From an uncultured Bacilli bacterium (GTDB taxonomy: Bacteria; Bacillota_I; Bacilli_A; RF39; UBA660), in contig CAKOOO010000010.1 of the NCBI GenBank assembly GCA_934098665.1, positions 1 through 30,765 of the forward strand: a stretch of 30,765 nt of DNA, read 5' to 3'. Shown piece after piece: positions 23,303-30,765 of this stretch (position 1 is its first letter; every line of letters begins with the position of its first letter). The notes below the pieces were generated by a model. It saw only the letters and a program-made list of their open reading frames with translations, was not told the DNA's origin and ran no database searches. The position numbers were made by a program, and so were the translations under genes.

Positions 23303-24382
23303 CATGTATATATTATTTATACAATTTCTTTTGTAATTAAGAGAAGGATGAATGTATAAACTTTGAGTAATACTTGTACTTGAATGTCCTAAAATTTCTG
23401 ATAGGGCTTTTGTACTCATTTGGGTTTCATCAGCTTTGGTAGCAAATGTATGGCGTGTTGTATGAAACTTTTTATTTTTTATTCCCCAATATTTTAAAAA
23501 ACGATGATAGATATTGGAATAACTTCTTGGTTCTATTGCTTTATCTGAATTAGTAAGAAAAAAATTATTTTCTGCCATATTTTTTAAATAATGTCTTAAA
23601 TAATTTCTTAATATATCTGGAATTGGTATTACCCTAACTGATTTTTTACTTTTAGGATTAGTATATATAACTTTTGTTTTATAACCAGAACTATCATTAT
23701 TTTTGACTCTTATTACTGTATGCTCCACTTTCATAATTAAATTTCTTAAATCAAAATCACTTTTTTTTAAAGCACAAAGTTCTCCAATTCTAATACCTGT
23801 ATATAAAGATAATATTATTCCAAAAATATATCTATTATTATATGTTAATGCTCTTTTTTCAATTATTTTTATATCTTCGGTAGTAAAAACACTAATTTCT
23901 TTTTGAAGTTTTGGAGGAACATTTATTTCAAATTTTAAATTATTATAAGTTATAATTTGTTTTAAAATAATTGCTATATCATGAACTGTATTTAAACTTA
24001 ATTCTTTTTTTTGTTGTAATAGAATAATATAGTTATTAAATGTATCTTTTTTCATATATCCTAATTTTTGACTTCCGAAAATTGGCCTAATTCTATTTTC
24101 AACAATAGTAACATATGTTGTATAGGATGACATTTTAATTTTGGGCTTCTTATTATTAAGCCAATTATCAATTTTGCAGTTAAATGATTGTTCATAAGAT
24201 TCTATATAACTTTTTTCTTTATAATAAGCCTCTAATCTGATCTTTTTTATTTTAACATCACGATAACTATTTCCTTGAACGTAACCATATATTTTTTTAC
24301 CACCTTCTTTCACTTTTTTGACAAAGCGCGTTTCATATCGCCCGTCTTTTCTTTTGTAAATGCAATTAAAATTGCGTTCCAT
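23288..24382 (-). CDS. Tyrosine recombinase (phage-type integrase)
   Basis: Tyrosine recombinases cut and rejoin DNA at attachment sites. The 364-residue product has an N-terminal beta-strand region like an AP2-type arm-binding domain (IYKRKDGRYETRFVKK), a SAM-like core-binding domain (about 85-165) and a catalytic domain. The catalytic residues are Arg in YTGIRIGELCAL, His and Arg in HTTRHTFATK, His in LGHSSTSITQ and the nucleophile Tyr in SLYIHPS. All are present, so it could be active. AGAGGTGAT before the ATG at 24382 makes that the start; the frame opens earlier at 24442. No excisionase, phage gene or att repeat is visible beside it, so the element it once moved is not evident here. Confidence 0.93.
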   Translation of the reverse strand: MERNFNCIYKRKDGRYETRFVKKVKEGGKKIYGYVQGNSYRDVKIKKIRLEAYYKEKSYIESYEQSFNCKIDNWLNNKKPKIKMSSYTTYVTIVENRIRPIFGSQKLGYMKKDTFNNYIILLQQKKELSLNTVHDIAIILKQIITYNNLKFEINVPPKLQKEISVFTTEDIKIIEKRALTYNNRYIFGIILSLYTGIRIGELCALKKSDFDLRNLIMKVEHTVIRVKNNDSSGYKTKVIYTNPKSKKSVRVIPIPDILRNYLRHYLKNMAENNFFLTNSDKAIEPRSYSNIYHRFLKYWGIKNKKFHTTRHTFATKADETQMSTKALSEILGHSSTSITQSLYIHPSLNYKRNCINNIYMKKAD

Positions 24383-24440
24383 AAATAAATCACCTCTACA
24401 ATATACTTTAAATGGTAAATTATGGGAAAAAAAGGGGTTC

Positions 24441-24475
24441 AAAAAAAAACATAATTTTTTTTTTCTAAATTATGT
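24441..24475 (-). terminator. Terminator after the gene at 24494
   Basis: On the reverse strand ACATAATTT (24475-24467) pairs with AAATTATGT (24457-24449), followed by eight T or more. It separates the gene at 24494 from the integrase gene. Confidence 0.8.
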
Positions 24476-24493
24476 AAAAAACTTTGTGTTTTT

Positions 24494-25882
24494 TTAAATA
24501 GGTAAGAAAGAAAATGCATTATTTAACTTTTCTTTTTCTTCAGGTGATAAAGCATTTATATCTAAATAATTAGTCTTATCAAATAGGGTATACTTACCAT
24601 TTTCATTTATATTAATATTTCCAAATAATTTATAATCTATATAATTAATTTCATAATCAAAACTATTTTGATTTTTCTTAGTAACATTTAAACTATATGT
24701 ATTATTTTCATATACATATTTTATAGATTTATTTTCTTTTGTAAGGTCTATGCTAATATAATATTTATTATCTTTATCACTTATCACTAAAGATACTTTA
24801 TCACTAGTAAATGAAGATACAGTAATATTTAGAAGCTCTATATCATTCATATTTAATTTTAATATTTTGTTTGTGTAAGTTATATTATATAAAGCGCTAT
24901 TATAATTAAAGTTTATAGTAAAATTACCATTATCATAAGTAAATAAATTTTCTCCTTCATGGTATATTTCTACTTTTTTAATATTTTTTCCAAGTAAATC
25001 AGTATATATATTAATGCCTATATTGCCATCATAATTTTTAACTAATTCTTTCTTTGAATTTTTTAAATATTCTTTTACGTTTTCAATATTAAAACCATTT
25101 TCATAATTATTAATTTTATATAAAATGTGATATAAAATATCTAAATACTTTTCATCACTAAATATCTTATCTAAAGTTTTATCAAGTAAATTATCAAATG
25201 TTCCATTTTGGAGTAAAAAAGTAACTTTTTTATTAAATACTTTATTATTTTCTACGTTAAATACAACATCAAAGTCATCTTCATTTAAACTTGCAAGTAA
25301 ATAATCTTTTGTTTTTGTAATTAAATAATTATATTCTTCATAACTTACATTACTTTTTAAAAGTGTATTATTTTCAGAAAGTTTTATTGGTTTATTTATG
25401 ATATTCTTTGCTAATAAGTAAGAAGTATTATTTTCATAGTTATAAATTATATTATTAAGTTCTTTATCATTTTGGTATGTAGATAGGGCAAAAACTATAT
25501 TTTCTTTTGGAAAATCTAAATCTGCTTCATAATTTATTAAATATTTATTAGAATTTTTGTTATTTTCTATATTTATATTTCCAATGATACTTAATGTATT
25601 ATTTGTATTTATATTTTGAACCTCAAAAATATTTGGTAAAACCATAACTTTATTAAAAATATTATTTACAAACATTTTTAAAGGCTTATCTTTATATTTA
25701 TTAAAAACAAATAGATAATATAGACATATACCTAAAAAAGATATAAGTAAAAGAAACCCTATTGTACTAAAAATTATTTTAACAGGACTTTTTTTTGGCT
25801 TTTCTTTGGGTACATATTTAGTTATATTTTGCTCTGGTATAACATTACTATCTAAAAAATCAATATTATTTTCATTATTCAT
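24494..25882 (-). CDS. Membrane-anchored extracytoplasmic protein, unknown function
   Basis: The 462-residue product has a 34-residue cytoplasmic start rich in Lys and Pro (KYVPKEKPKKSP). One transmembrane segment follows at about 35-60 (IIFSTIGFLLLISFLGICLYY), then a long Asn-rich exterior of alternating short strands (for example YNITYTNKILKLNMNDIELL). There is no sortase motif or Cys lipobox, so it stays anchored by its N-terminus. I recognise no domain. The layout recalls anchored proteins of unknown function common in gut Bacilli. AGGAAGGG a few bases before the ATG supports the start. Confidence 0.8.
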   Translation of the reverse strand: MNNENNIDFLDSNVIPEQNITKYVPKEKPKKSPVKIIFSTIGFLLLISFLGICLYYLFVFNKYKDKPLKMFVNNIFNKVMVLPNIFEVQNINTNNTLSIIGNINIENNKNSNKYLINYEADLDFPKENIVFALSTYQNDKELNNIIYNYENNTSYLLAKNIINKPIKLSENNTLLKSNVSYEEYNYLITKTKDYLLASLNEDDFDVVFNVENNKVFNKKVTFLLQNGTFDNLLDKTLDKIFSDEKYLDILYHILYKINNYENGFNIENVKEYLKNSKKELVKNYDGNIGINIYTDLLGKNIKKVEIYHEGENLFTYDNGNFTINFNYNSALYNITYTNKILKLNMNDIELLNITVSSFTSDKVSLVISDKDNKYYISIDLTKENKSIKYVYENNTYSLNVTKKNQNSFDYEINYIDYKLFGNININENGKYTLFDKTNYLDINALSPEEKEKLNNAFSFLPI

Positions 25883-25923
25883 CTTAATCCCTTCCTATCA
25901 TATATATAATAACATAAATTCAC

Positions 25924-25953
25924 AAAAAAAACGTCATTTTTTGATAACGTTTT
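25924..25953 (-). terminator. Terminator after the two-gene unknown operon
   Basis: On the reverse strand AAAACGT (25953-25947) pairs with ACGTTTT (25934-25928), followed by more T. The stop codon at 25955-25953 touches the stem. Confidence 0.8.
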
Positions 25954-26744
25954 TAAAAAAATGTTAATTGATTATTTTCTTCGAAAGTAAGTATTTCTTT
26001 TTTAACTTTTTTATTAAATTCTCTTTGAATATGAGTAATAAATATTACAAGTTCAAATAAATGTCTTTTGTTAATGTATAAAGCACCGTCTTTATTTTTT
26101 AAGGGACTTATTTTATCTACATCAAATTTATTATATTTATATGATAAATGCTCCACTAAAAGTGATATGTATCTATAATAATATTTATTATCAACATAAT
26201 TATAATTTTTAATATTATTTACATAATTTAATAGACCATAGGCACTTTCATTTAAATCATCATATTTATAAAAATTATTTGTAAGAATTTCTTTAGCCAT
26301 CATTTTTAATATAGCTAAATTGACTTTTTCATTTTCCTTTAAATTATCATAACCTTTAAAAGTTATATCATTTATTTGCATATCTAAAAGGTATGTTGAT
26401 AGTGCACTTGGATTAAATATTTTATTTTCATTCATAAATAGTACATCACTTTGACCATTTATAGTTTTTCCACATTTTGTCCACTTTCCATCAGTACCAT
26501 TTTTCTTTGGACTTTTATAACAAATGCAAAAATGTTTAGTAATATCCTCTTTATTAAGGTAACCATTTATCACTAAAAACTCATATAATTTTGTTTCATT
26601 TTCATAAAGCCCAGTGTAGTTACTAATACCATCAATTGAATTTATTTTAATACCTGTTATTTTTTCTAAATCAATTATTTTATATCTATCAGATTTATCT
26701 TCGAGTTTACTACGCTTTTGGTCTAATGCTAAAAAATATTTCAT
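25953..26744 (-). CDS. Unknown protein, second gene of a two-gene operon
   Basis: The product (263 residues from ATG 26744) begins MKYFLALDQKRSKLEDKSDR and has a central Cys/Gly-rich strip (HFCICYKSPKK, then KWTKCGKTINGQ). A mostly helical C-terminal half follows (ILKMMAKEILTNNFYKY, YRYISLLVEHLSYKYN). No known fold stands out; three cysteines in the strip could bind a metal. The ATG is one base after the stop of the upstream gene, and AAAGGA lies 9 nt before it. The longer start at 26762 would place that site inside the gene. The tight pairing suggests the two proteins work together. Confidence 0.8.
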   Translation of the reverse strand: MKYFLALDQKRSKLEDKSDRYKIIDLEKITGIKINSIDGISNYTGLYENETKLYEFLVINGYLNKEDITKHFCICYKSPKKNGTDGKWTKCGKTINGQSDVLFMNENKIFNPSALSTYLLDMQINDITFKGYDNLKENEKVNLAILKMMAKEILTNNFYKYDDLNESAYGLLNYVNNIKNYNYVDNKYYYRYISLLVEHLSYKYNKFDVDKISPLKNKDGALYINKRHLFELVIFITHIQREFNKKVKKEILTFEENNQLTFF

Positions 26745-26745
26745 A

Positions 26746-27555
26746 TTATCTATTCCTTTCATATGGTTTAATTAGTTTAAAAACTTCAACATATAGTTTA
26801 TGAGCAAAAGTATTTAATATATCATCATATCTTTTGTCATAAAAATTTTCATGTTTTAAAAGTTTAGTAATTTCATATTTATAAATATTTGCAAAACTAT
26901 TAACATAATTATTAACTAAATTAATAAGCGTACTAAAATAAGTATTTATTTCAAAGTTATTAAATAAATTTATGTTAAATGAAGAAAAAAAATCATTTTT
27001 TAATTTTTCATATAATAAATTAAAATCTTCACATTCGTTTAAATTAATAGTTTTTTCTTCTTCATATTTTTTAATTTCGTATTCGATATAATACTCATCT
27101 TTGTAGTATTCAACATCTATAGGTGTATAAGATTTAATGGCCTCACATCTAAATAAAACTAAACTAGATATGCAGTATTCTTCGTAGCCAACTTTATTTA
27201 TTATAGCACTACTTATATAAATTGCATCATAGTCTTCACTTATTTTATTGTAATCTAATATTTTTTTGTCATAAAATGGGGAAGGGTATAAATTATATAT
27301 ATTATTAAATTTTTCTATTGTATTAATTTCTAATATTTTAGCATCATCATTTAAAGTAACAATACTTGCTTTACCATTAAATTTTATATAGAAAATACTA
27401 GGATGTTCTTCAAGAAACATTAGCCACTCATTGGCATTTATATCAGTATATTCAGTAAACCATAAGCCACCATAAGGTTTAGCATTAAATGGAACTATCT
27501 CTTTGAAAAGTTCTTTAGAAATATTTTTTGTACCAAAAGTTATATATTTTTTCAT
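26746..27555 (-). CDS. Unknown protein, first gene of a two-gene operon
   Basis: The 269-residue product (from ATG 27555) begins MKKYITFGTKNISKELF. It has AKPYGGLWFTEYTD, then NEWLMFLEEHP, IYFIKFNGKA-like strands and LDYNKISEDYDAIYISS. The order KPxGGLW, a W-rich helix, DAKIL.I and D.....YDAI.I is one I have seen in uncharacterised phage- and island-borne proteins, and it could be an ADP-ribosyltransferase-like fold, but that is a guess. The C-terminal 110 residues are helical. GGGGGATAT just before the ATG at 27555 marks the start; the frame opens at 27588. It is divergent from hsp20. Confidence 0.8.
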   Translation of the reverse strand: MKKYITFGTKNISKELFKEIVPFNAKPYGGLWFTEYTDINANEWLMFLEEHPSIFYIKFNGKASIVTLNDDAKILEINTIEKFNNIYNLYPSPFYDKKILDYNKISEDYDAIYISSAIINKVGYEEYCISSLVLFRCEAIKSYTPIDVEYYKDEYYIEYEIKKYEEEKTINLNECEDFNLLYEKLKNDFFSSFNINLFNNFEINTYFSTLINLVNNYVNSFANIYKYEITKLLKHENFYDKRYDDILNTFAHKLYVEVFKLIKPYERNR

Positions 27556-27632
27556 ATATCCCCCAAAACTTATGGTATATAATAGCATAATTAGGGTAAA
27601 ATATCAACTAGTAAGAAAAAAAATAAAAAAAG

Positions 27633-27659
27633 TTAGCACTAACTATTGACAAGTGCTAA
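27633..27659 (+). promoter_or_regulatory. CIRCE operator (HrcA site)
   Basis: TTAGCACT (27633-27640) and AGTGCTAA (27652-27659) form the CIRCE inverted repeat. The innermost C/G pair of the usual nine-base arms is replaced by A/A around the 9-nt centre. It covers the -35 of the hsp20 promoter, so HrcA binding would block it. Confidence 0.92.
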
Positions 27660-27674
27660 CTATAGTAATATAAT
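27646..27674 (+). promoter_or_regulatory. Consensus sigma-A promoter of hsp20
   Basis: TTGACA (27646-27651), a 17-nt spacer and TATAAT (27669-27674): both boxes are perfect. The -35 sits in the centre of CIRCE. Confidence 0.92.
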
Positions 27675-27701
27675 GTAAGTATGAAAGGAAGATGATATGG
27701 T

Positions 27702-28091
27702 ATGTTACCAAGTAGAATATTTTTAGATGATTTTTTAGATGATTTAACTCCAAGTAAGGAAAACAATAAAATGATATGTGACATTTATGAAGAGGATGGA
27801 AAATATTTCATCGAAGTAGATGTTCCAGGATTCAAGAAAGAGGATATTAAAATTGAATGTGATAAAGGTAACCTTAAAATAGTTGCTGAAAAACATTCAA
27901 ATAAAGAAGAACATAATAAGAAAAAATATATTCATCGTGAAAGAAAATTCTATGAAAAATGTGAAAGATCATTTTATCTTGGAGATGTTGATGAAAGTAA
28001 AATCTCTGCAGAATTTAAAGATGGTACATTAAAAATTGTTGTTCCTAAAGAAGAAAAAGAATCTACTAAAAAACTAATTAATATTGACTAA
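27702..28091 (+). CDS. hsp20: Small heat-shock protein, Hsp20 family
   Basis: Hsp20 proteins form oligomers that hold unfolding proteins without using ATP. The 129-residue product starts MLPSRIFLDDFLDDL. Its alpha-crystallin domain is at about residues 25-118 (KYFIEVDVPGFKKEDIKIEC, RERKFYEKCERSFYLGDVD, SAEFKDGTLKIVVPK), and the C-terminal INI in KKLINID is the I-x-I anchor. Control by CIRCE under a consensus promoter predicts strong heat induction and implies an HrcA repressor elsewhere. AAAGGAAG is the ribosome site, 10 nt before the ATG. Length is at the short end for the family. Confidence 0.95.
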   Translation: MLPSRIFLDDFLDDLTPSKENNKMICDIYEEDGKYFIEVDVPGFKKEDIKIECDKGNLKIVAEKHSNKEEHNKKKYIHRERKFYEKCERSFYLGDVDESKISAEFKDGTLKIVVPKEEKESTKKLINID

Positions 28092-28112
28092 GGCTAAAAA
28101 CCTTAGTTTTTT
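28087..28112 (+). terminator. Terminator after hsp20
   Basis: ACTAAGG (28087-28093) pairs with CCTTAGT (28101-28107) around a 7-nt loop, followed by T. The hsp20 stop codon lies in the stem. Confidence 0.88.
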
Positions 28113-28138
28113 ATATTTAAAAATAGTATTTTATATTA

Positions 28139-28144
28139 TATAAT
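28139..28144 (+). promoter_or_regulatory. -10 box placing +1 at the ABC exporter start codon
   Basis: A perfect TATAAT ends 6 nt before the ATG at 28151, so transcription should start at or beside the A of the ATG. No ribosome site is present and the hsp20 terminator lies just upstream. The -35 is weak (TTTAAA at 28116-28121). Confidence 0.5.
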
Positions 28145-28150
28145 TATTGT

Positions 28151-29893
28151 ATGAAAAGAAGTAAAAAGAAAGATAATTCATTTAAATTAATATTTCATTA
28201 TTTAAAAGGTGAAAAAGTAAGCTTGGTTTTACTTGTTATTTTGATGATATGTAATTACATACCAGATTTATGTTGTCCAATATTTATAGGTAAAGCCTTA
28301 GAATTTTTACTTTTAAAAAAATACACTTTATTTGTAAAATATTTAGTTTTTTATTTTTTAGGTTATATCATAGTTTATGGAGTTCTTTTAATTCCTAGAA
28401 TGATTTTATATAATAAATTACAAATGAGTTTTATTAATAAAGTTTGTAAAGACATGTATAATAAATATCAAAACTTACCCGCTATAGCATTTGAAAAAGC
28501 AGGTGTTGGTGAACTAATAAATAGACTTTCTTCGGATCCAGATAGGGTACTTGATTTACTTAATCAACTAGTAAAAATGATTTTAAAGATAATTATGGCA
28601 TTAATAATTGTTGTAGTATCATTTAAAATATCTATTTTTATTGGTATTGAAATAACTATTTTTGCAATTATAATGGGTATAATTTCTTCGAAATATTTTC
28701 CGGTTATTAAAAATACTCAAAAAGAAATTAAAAAAGAAAGTGATAAACTTATAAAAAGAACAACAGAAAATTTAACTGGAATTAGAGAAATTAAAGCATT
28801 AGGTATTAAAAATAATATGATTAATTTAATAAATAATGATATTGATAATTACTGTAATAAATCTTTAAAAATAAATAGATATGAATCAGTATATAATGGA
28901 TTAAATAATATAGTTTATTATGTATTACAATTTATTATTTTATTAACATGTGGATATCTTTTTATAAAAGGTCATATTGTTTATAGTGTACTTATGATGG
29001 TTCATACTTATATTTGGCGAATAGATGAAGTTGCGGAAACACTTTCCTCTTTTGGAGTAAATTACAATAAAGTAAAAGTATCATTATCTAGAATTGATGA
29101 AGTAGTTAATAATAAAATATTTAAAGATGAAATTTATGGAGATATTAATTTAAATAATCCAAAAGGAAATGTTACTTTTAAAAATGTATCATTTAAATAT
29201 ACTAAAAAAGAAAATTTAACACTTGATAATTTATCATTAAATATTAAAACTAATCAAAAAACCGCTATTGTAGGAAGAAGCGGTAATGGTAAAACAACTA
29301 TATTTAATTTACTTCTTAGATATTTTGATGCTACTTCCGGAAAAGTTTTAATTGATGGCGTAGATATTAAAGACCTTACCGAAGAATCCTTAAGAAAAAC
29401 TATATCTTGTGTTAGACAAAATCCATTTTTATTTAACATGTCTATCTTTGAAAATTTTAAAATAGTTAAACCAGATATTACTTTAAAAGAGGTAAAAGTG
29501 CTTTGTAAAAAAGCCTATATTGATGAATATATAGAAAGTCTTCCTAAAAAATATAACACAATTATTGGTGAGGGAGGAATAAATCTTTCTGGAGGTCAAA
29601 AACAAAGGCTTGCTATAGCAAGAACACTTTTGTTAAATACTAAAATAATTCTTTTTGATGAAGCAACTTCAGCACTTGATAATGAAAGTCAAGAGTATAT
29701 AAAAATGACAATTGATAATTTAGCAAAAGAACACACAATTATAATTATTGCTCATAGACTTTCCACTATAATTGATGCTGATGAAATATTAGTTATTGAA
29801 AATGGTAAATTGGAATCGAAAGGAAATCATAAAGATTTATTAAAAAAATCTAAAATTTATAAAGGATTATATAAAAATGAAGAAAAGATGTGA
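28151..29893 (+). CDS. ABC exporter half-transporter (membrane domain fused to ATPase)
   Basis: The 580-residue product is a type IV ABC exporter subunit, which would act as a homodimer or with a partner elsewhere. The membrane domain (about 1-310) has six hydrophobic segments, starting VSLVLLVILMICNYIPDLCC. The ATPase domain has Walker A GRSGNGKTT (about 375-383), the signature LSGGQKQRLAIARTLL near 478, Walker B IILFDEATSALD and the H-loop His in IIAHRLST. FEKAGVGELINRLSSDPDRV is the usual coupling segment. The substrate cannot be told; drug, lipid or peptide are all open. The last codons overlap the next small ORF if that starts at 29877. Confidence 0.93.
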   Translation: MKRSKKKDNSFKLIFHYLKGEKVSLVLLVILMICNYIPDLCCPIFIGKALEFLLLKKYTLFVKYLVFYFLGYIIVYGVLLIPRMILYNKLQMSFINKVCKDMYNKYQNLPAIAFEKAGVGELINRLSSDPDRVLDLLNQLVKMILKIIMALIIVVVSFKISIFIGIEITIFAIIMGIISSKYFPVIKNTQKEIKKESDKLIKRTTENLTGIREIKALGIKNNMINLINNDIDNYCNKSLKINRYESVYNGLNNIVYYVLQFIILLTCGYLFIKGHIVYSVLMMVHTYIWRIDEVAETLSSFGVNYNKVKVSLSRIDEVVNNKIFKDEIYGDINLNNPKGNVTFKNVSFKYTKKENLTLDNLSLNIKTNQKTAIVGRSGNGKTTIFNLLLRYFDATSGKVLIDGVDIKDLTEESLRKTISCVRQNPFLFNMSIFENFKIVKPDITLKEVKVLCKKAYIDEYIESLPKKYNTIIGEGGINLSGGQKQRLAIARTLLLNTKIILFDEATSALDNESQEYIKMTIDNLAKEHTIIIIAHRLSTIIDADEILVIENGKLESKGNHKDLLKKSKIYKGLYKNEEKM

Positions 29894-29897
29894 TAAT

Positions 29898-30125
29898 ATG
29901 AATTTGGAATTTGATGAAAATGATTTAAAAATAGAAAGAAAAAATAAAATGTTTTTATCAAATAATGAGGTAAAAACTTTAGAAAAATATAATGTTAATT
30001 ATAATAATTATGATAGTTTATCAAGTTTAATATTTGATTTAAATGAAATTGATGGTGATGATGATTTAGAGCAGCTTGCCATAGAGCTTTCTGAATTTAA
30101 CTATTATAATAATCAAAATAAGTAA
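29898..30125 (+). CDS. Small acidic protein of unknown function
   Basis: From ATG 29898 the product has 75 residues, beginning MNLEFDENDLKIERKNKMFL. An acidic C-terminal half (IFDLNEIDGDDDLEQLAIEL) ends in YYNNQNK. It looks like a compact helical protein with a conserved hydrophobic pattern (LSNNEVKTLEKYNVNY), but I do not know the family. An alternative ATG at 29877 with AAAGGA 10 nt upstream would add seven residues and overlap the exporter. Either way it is co-transcribed with the exporter gene. Confidence 0.65.
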   Translation: MNLEFDENDLKIERKNKMFLSNNEVKTLEKYNVNYNNYDSLSSLIFDLNEIDGDDDLEQLAIELSEFNYYNNQNK

Positions 30126-30126
30126 C

Positions 30127-30160
30127 AAAAAAGAGTTATCTATACATAGATTCTCTTTTT
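30127..30160. terminator. Bidirectional terminator between the acidic protein and the RNase gene
   Basis: A/T-rich outer pairs, AAGAG/CTCTT and ATCTAT/ATAGAT form a long imperfect stem, with T runs at both ends depending on strand. It would end both convergent transcripts. The RNase stop codon lies inside. Confidence 0.7.
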
Positions 30161-30765
30161 CTTTGTCTTTCTAATTGTTTTTCTCTTTTTAAGATAAAAG
30201 GGAAGTTAAAGAATATTTCTCTTTCATCTTCATTTGCATCAACTAAAGTAACATTTAAATTTGATGTAACTTTAATAATTTTACCATTTTCTAAGTTTTT
30301 AATTTGTTTAGTTTTAGGATCAAAATAATAATGCCAATTAAGTTCTTTATATGGAATAATACCTTCGACTAAATTATCAGTTTTAACTCTAATAACACTT
30401 TCATTAATATCTGTTACATAAACACTAAATTGTTGATTAATAAAATTTTGCATATACCAAATATCACTTAAATTCTTTGATTGTGCTTCAGCTCTGATTT
30501 CATCTCTTTCTTTTATAGAGGCTTGTATTGCAGCACTTTGTAATACTGCTTCTAGTTTTTCTATTTCTTCTTCATTAGGAAATTTTTCTTCATAATAATC
30601 TATTAACATATGAACACATAAGTCACAAAGCCTTCGTATTGGTGAGGTAAAATGTGTATAACAATTTTCCGCAAGGCCACAATGCCCAATATTATTTATA
30701 TCATATCCAGCTTTTTCCATTGCTCTTAAGATGTAAGAGGATAGTATTGGAAATTCTTTTTTATT
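30136..30765 (-). CDS. rnr: RNase R/RNase II family exoribonuclease, 3' part only
   Basis: The gene runs off the right edge; only its last 209 codons are here. GHCGLAENCYTHFTSPIRRL followed by CDLCVHMLIDYY is the end of the RNB catalytic domain, including the two Arg of PIRR. A further helical stretch (AAIQASIKERDEIRAEA) completes the domain. The end is an S1-type RNA-binding domain (FSVYVTDINESVIRVKTDNL, VEGIIPYKELN) with a basic tail (KREKQLERQRKR). It degrades structured RNA 3' to 5'. RNase R is more likely than RNase II in this group. The frame is open to 30765. Confidence 0.92.
   Translation of the reverse strand, partial: NKKEFPILSSYILRAMEKAGYDINNIGHCGLAENCYTHFTSPIRRLCDLCVHMLIDYYEEKFPNEEEIEKLEAVLQSAAIQASIKERDEIRAEAQSKNLSDIWYMQNFINQQFSVYVTDINESVIRVKTDNLVEGIIPYKELNWHYYFDPKTKQIKNLENGKIIKVTSNLNVTLVDANEDEREIFFNFPFILKREKQLERQRKRESMYR

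Overview
The window is very AT-rich and uses the standard genetic code, since TGA serves as a stop (for example at the end of murE). Its gene set points to a walled, low-GC member of the Bacillota, probably an uncultured gut-type Bacilli lineage close to the Mollicutes. The markers are scpAB, DnaD, a class II CCA-adding enzyme, a SUF cluster with SufU, a T-box before valS, a CIRCE-controlled small heat-shock gene and a MurE with the meso-diaminopimelate signature. The lineage is inferred from gene families, not from a marker search.

Layout. 1-727 holds a frameshifted relic gene, followed by tRNA-Met. 1022-9260 is mostly housekeeping: a membrane-anchored unknown, scpA, scpB, asnB, murE, tRNA-Leu, a small reverse-strand ORF, cca, dnaD and nth. 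9320-14000 is accessory DNA. It starts with an 804-residue surface protein whose 3' end carries a GC-rich, C-ending-codon patch that looks like the variable region of a diversity-generating retroelement (DGR). Then comes a dead IS4-type transposase gene interrupted by a DinJ/YafQ toxin-antitoxin module between 40-bp direct repeats. 14003-15777 (reverse) has a lytic transglycosylase-like protein, a DUF1292-like protein and a Lys-rich membrane protein. 15915-20124 is a suf cluster (sufC, a very short sufD-like gene, sufS, sufU) followed by a ClpX-like AAA+ protein that has lost its ATPase motifs.

20134-20469 holds an unannotated pair that fits a type I toxin-antitoxin system: a 27-residue hydrophobic peptide on the reverse strand and a convergent structured RNA on the forward strand, each with a good promoter. 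A valine T-box and valS follow. valS converges on a tyrosine recombinase, and the two stop codons share one palindrome. 24494-27555 (reverse) encodes an anchored extracytoplasmic protein and a two-gene pair of unknown function. 27633-30125 has hsp20 under CIRCE, an ABC exporter that looks leaderless, and a small acidic protein. The window closes with the 3' part of an RNase R/II-family gene on the reverse strand.

The strongest leads are the DGR-type variable region with no reverse transcriptase in view, the type I toxin-antitoxin candidate, the pseudo-AAA+ protein next to the SUF genes, and the toxin-antitoxin module nested in a transposase gene. All functional calls come from reading motifs by eye; no searches were run.
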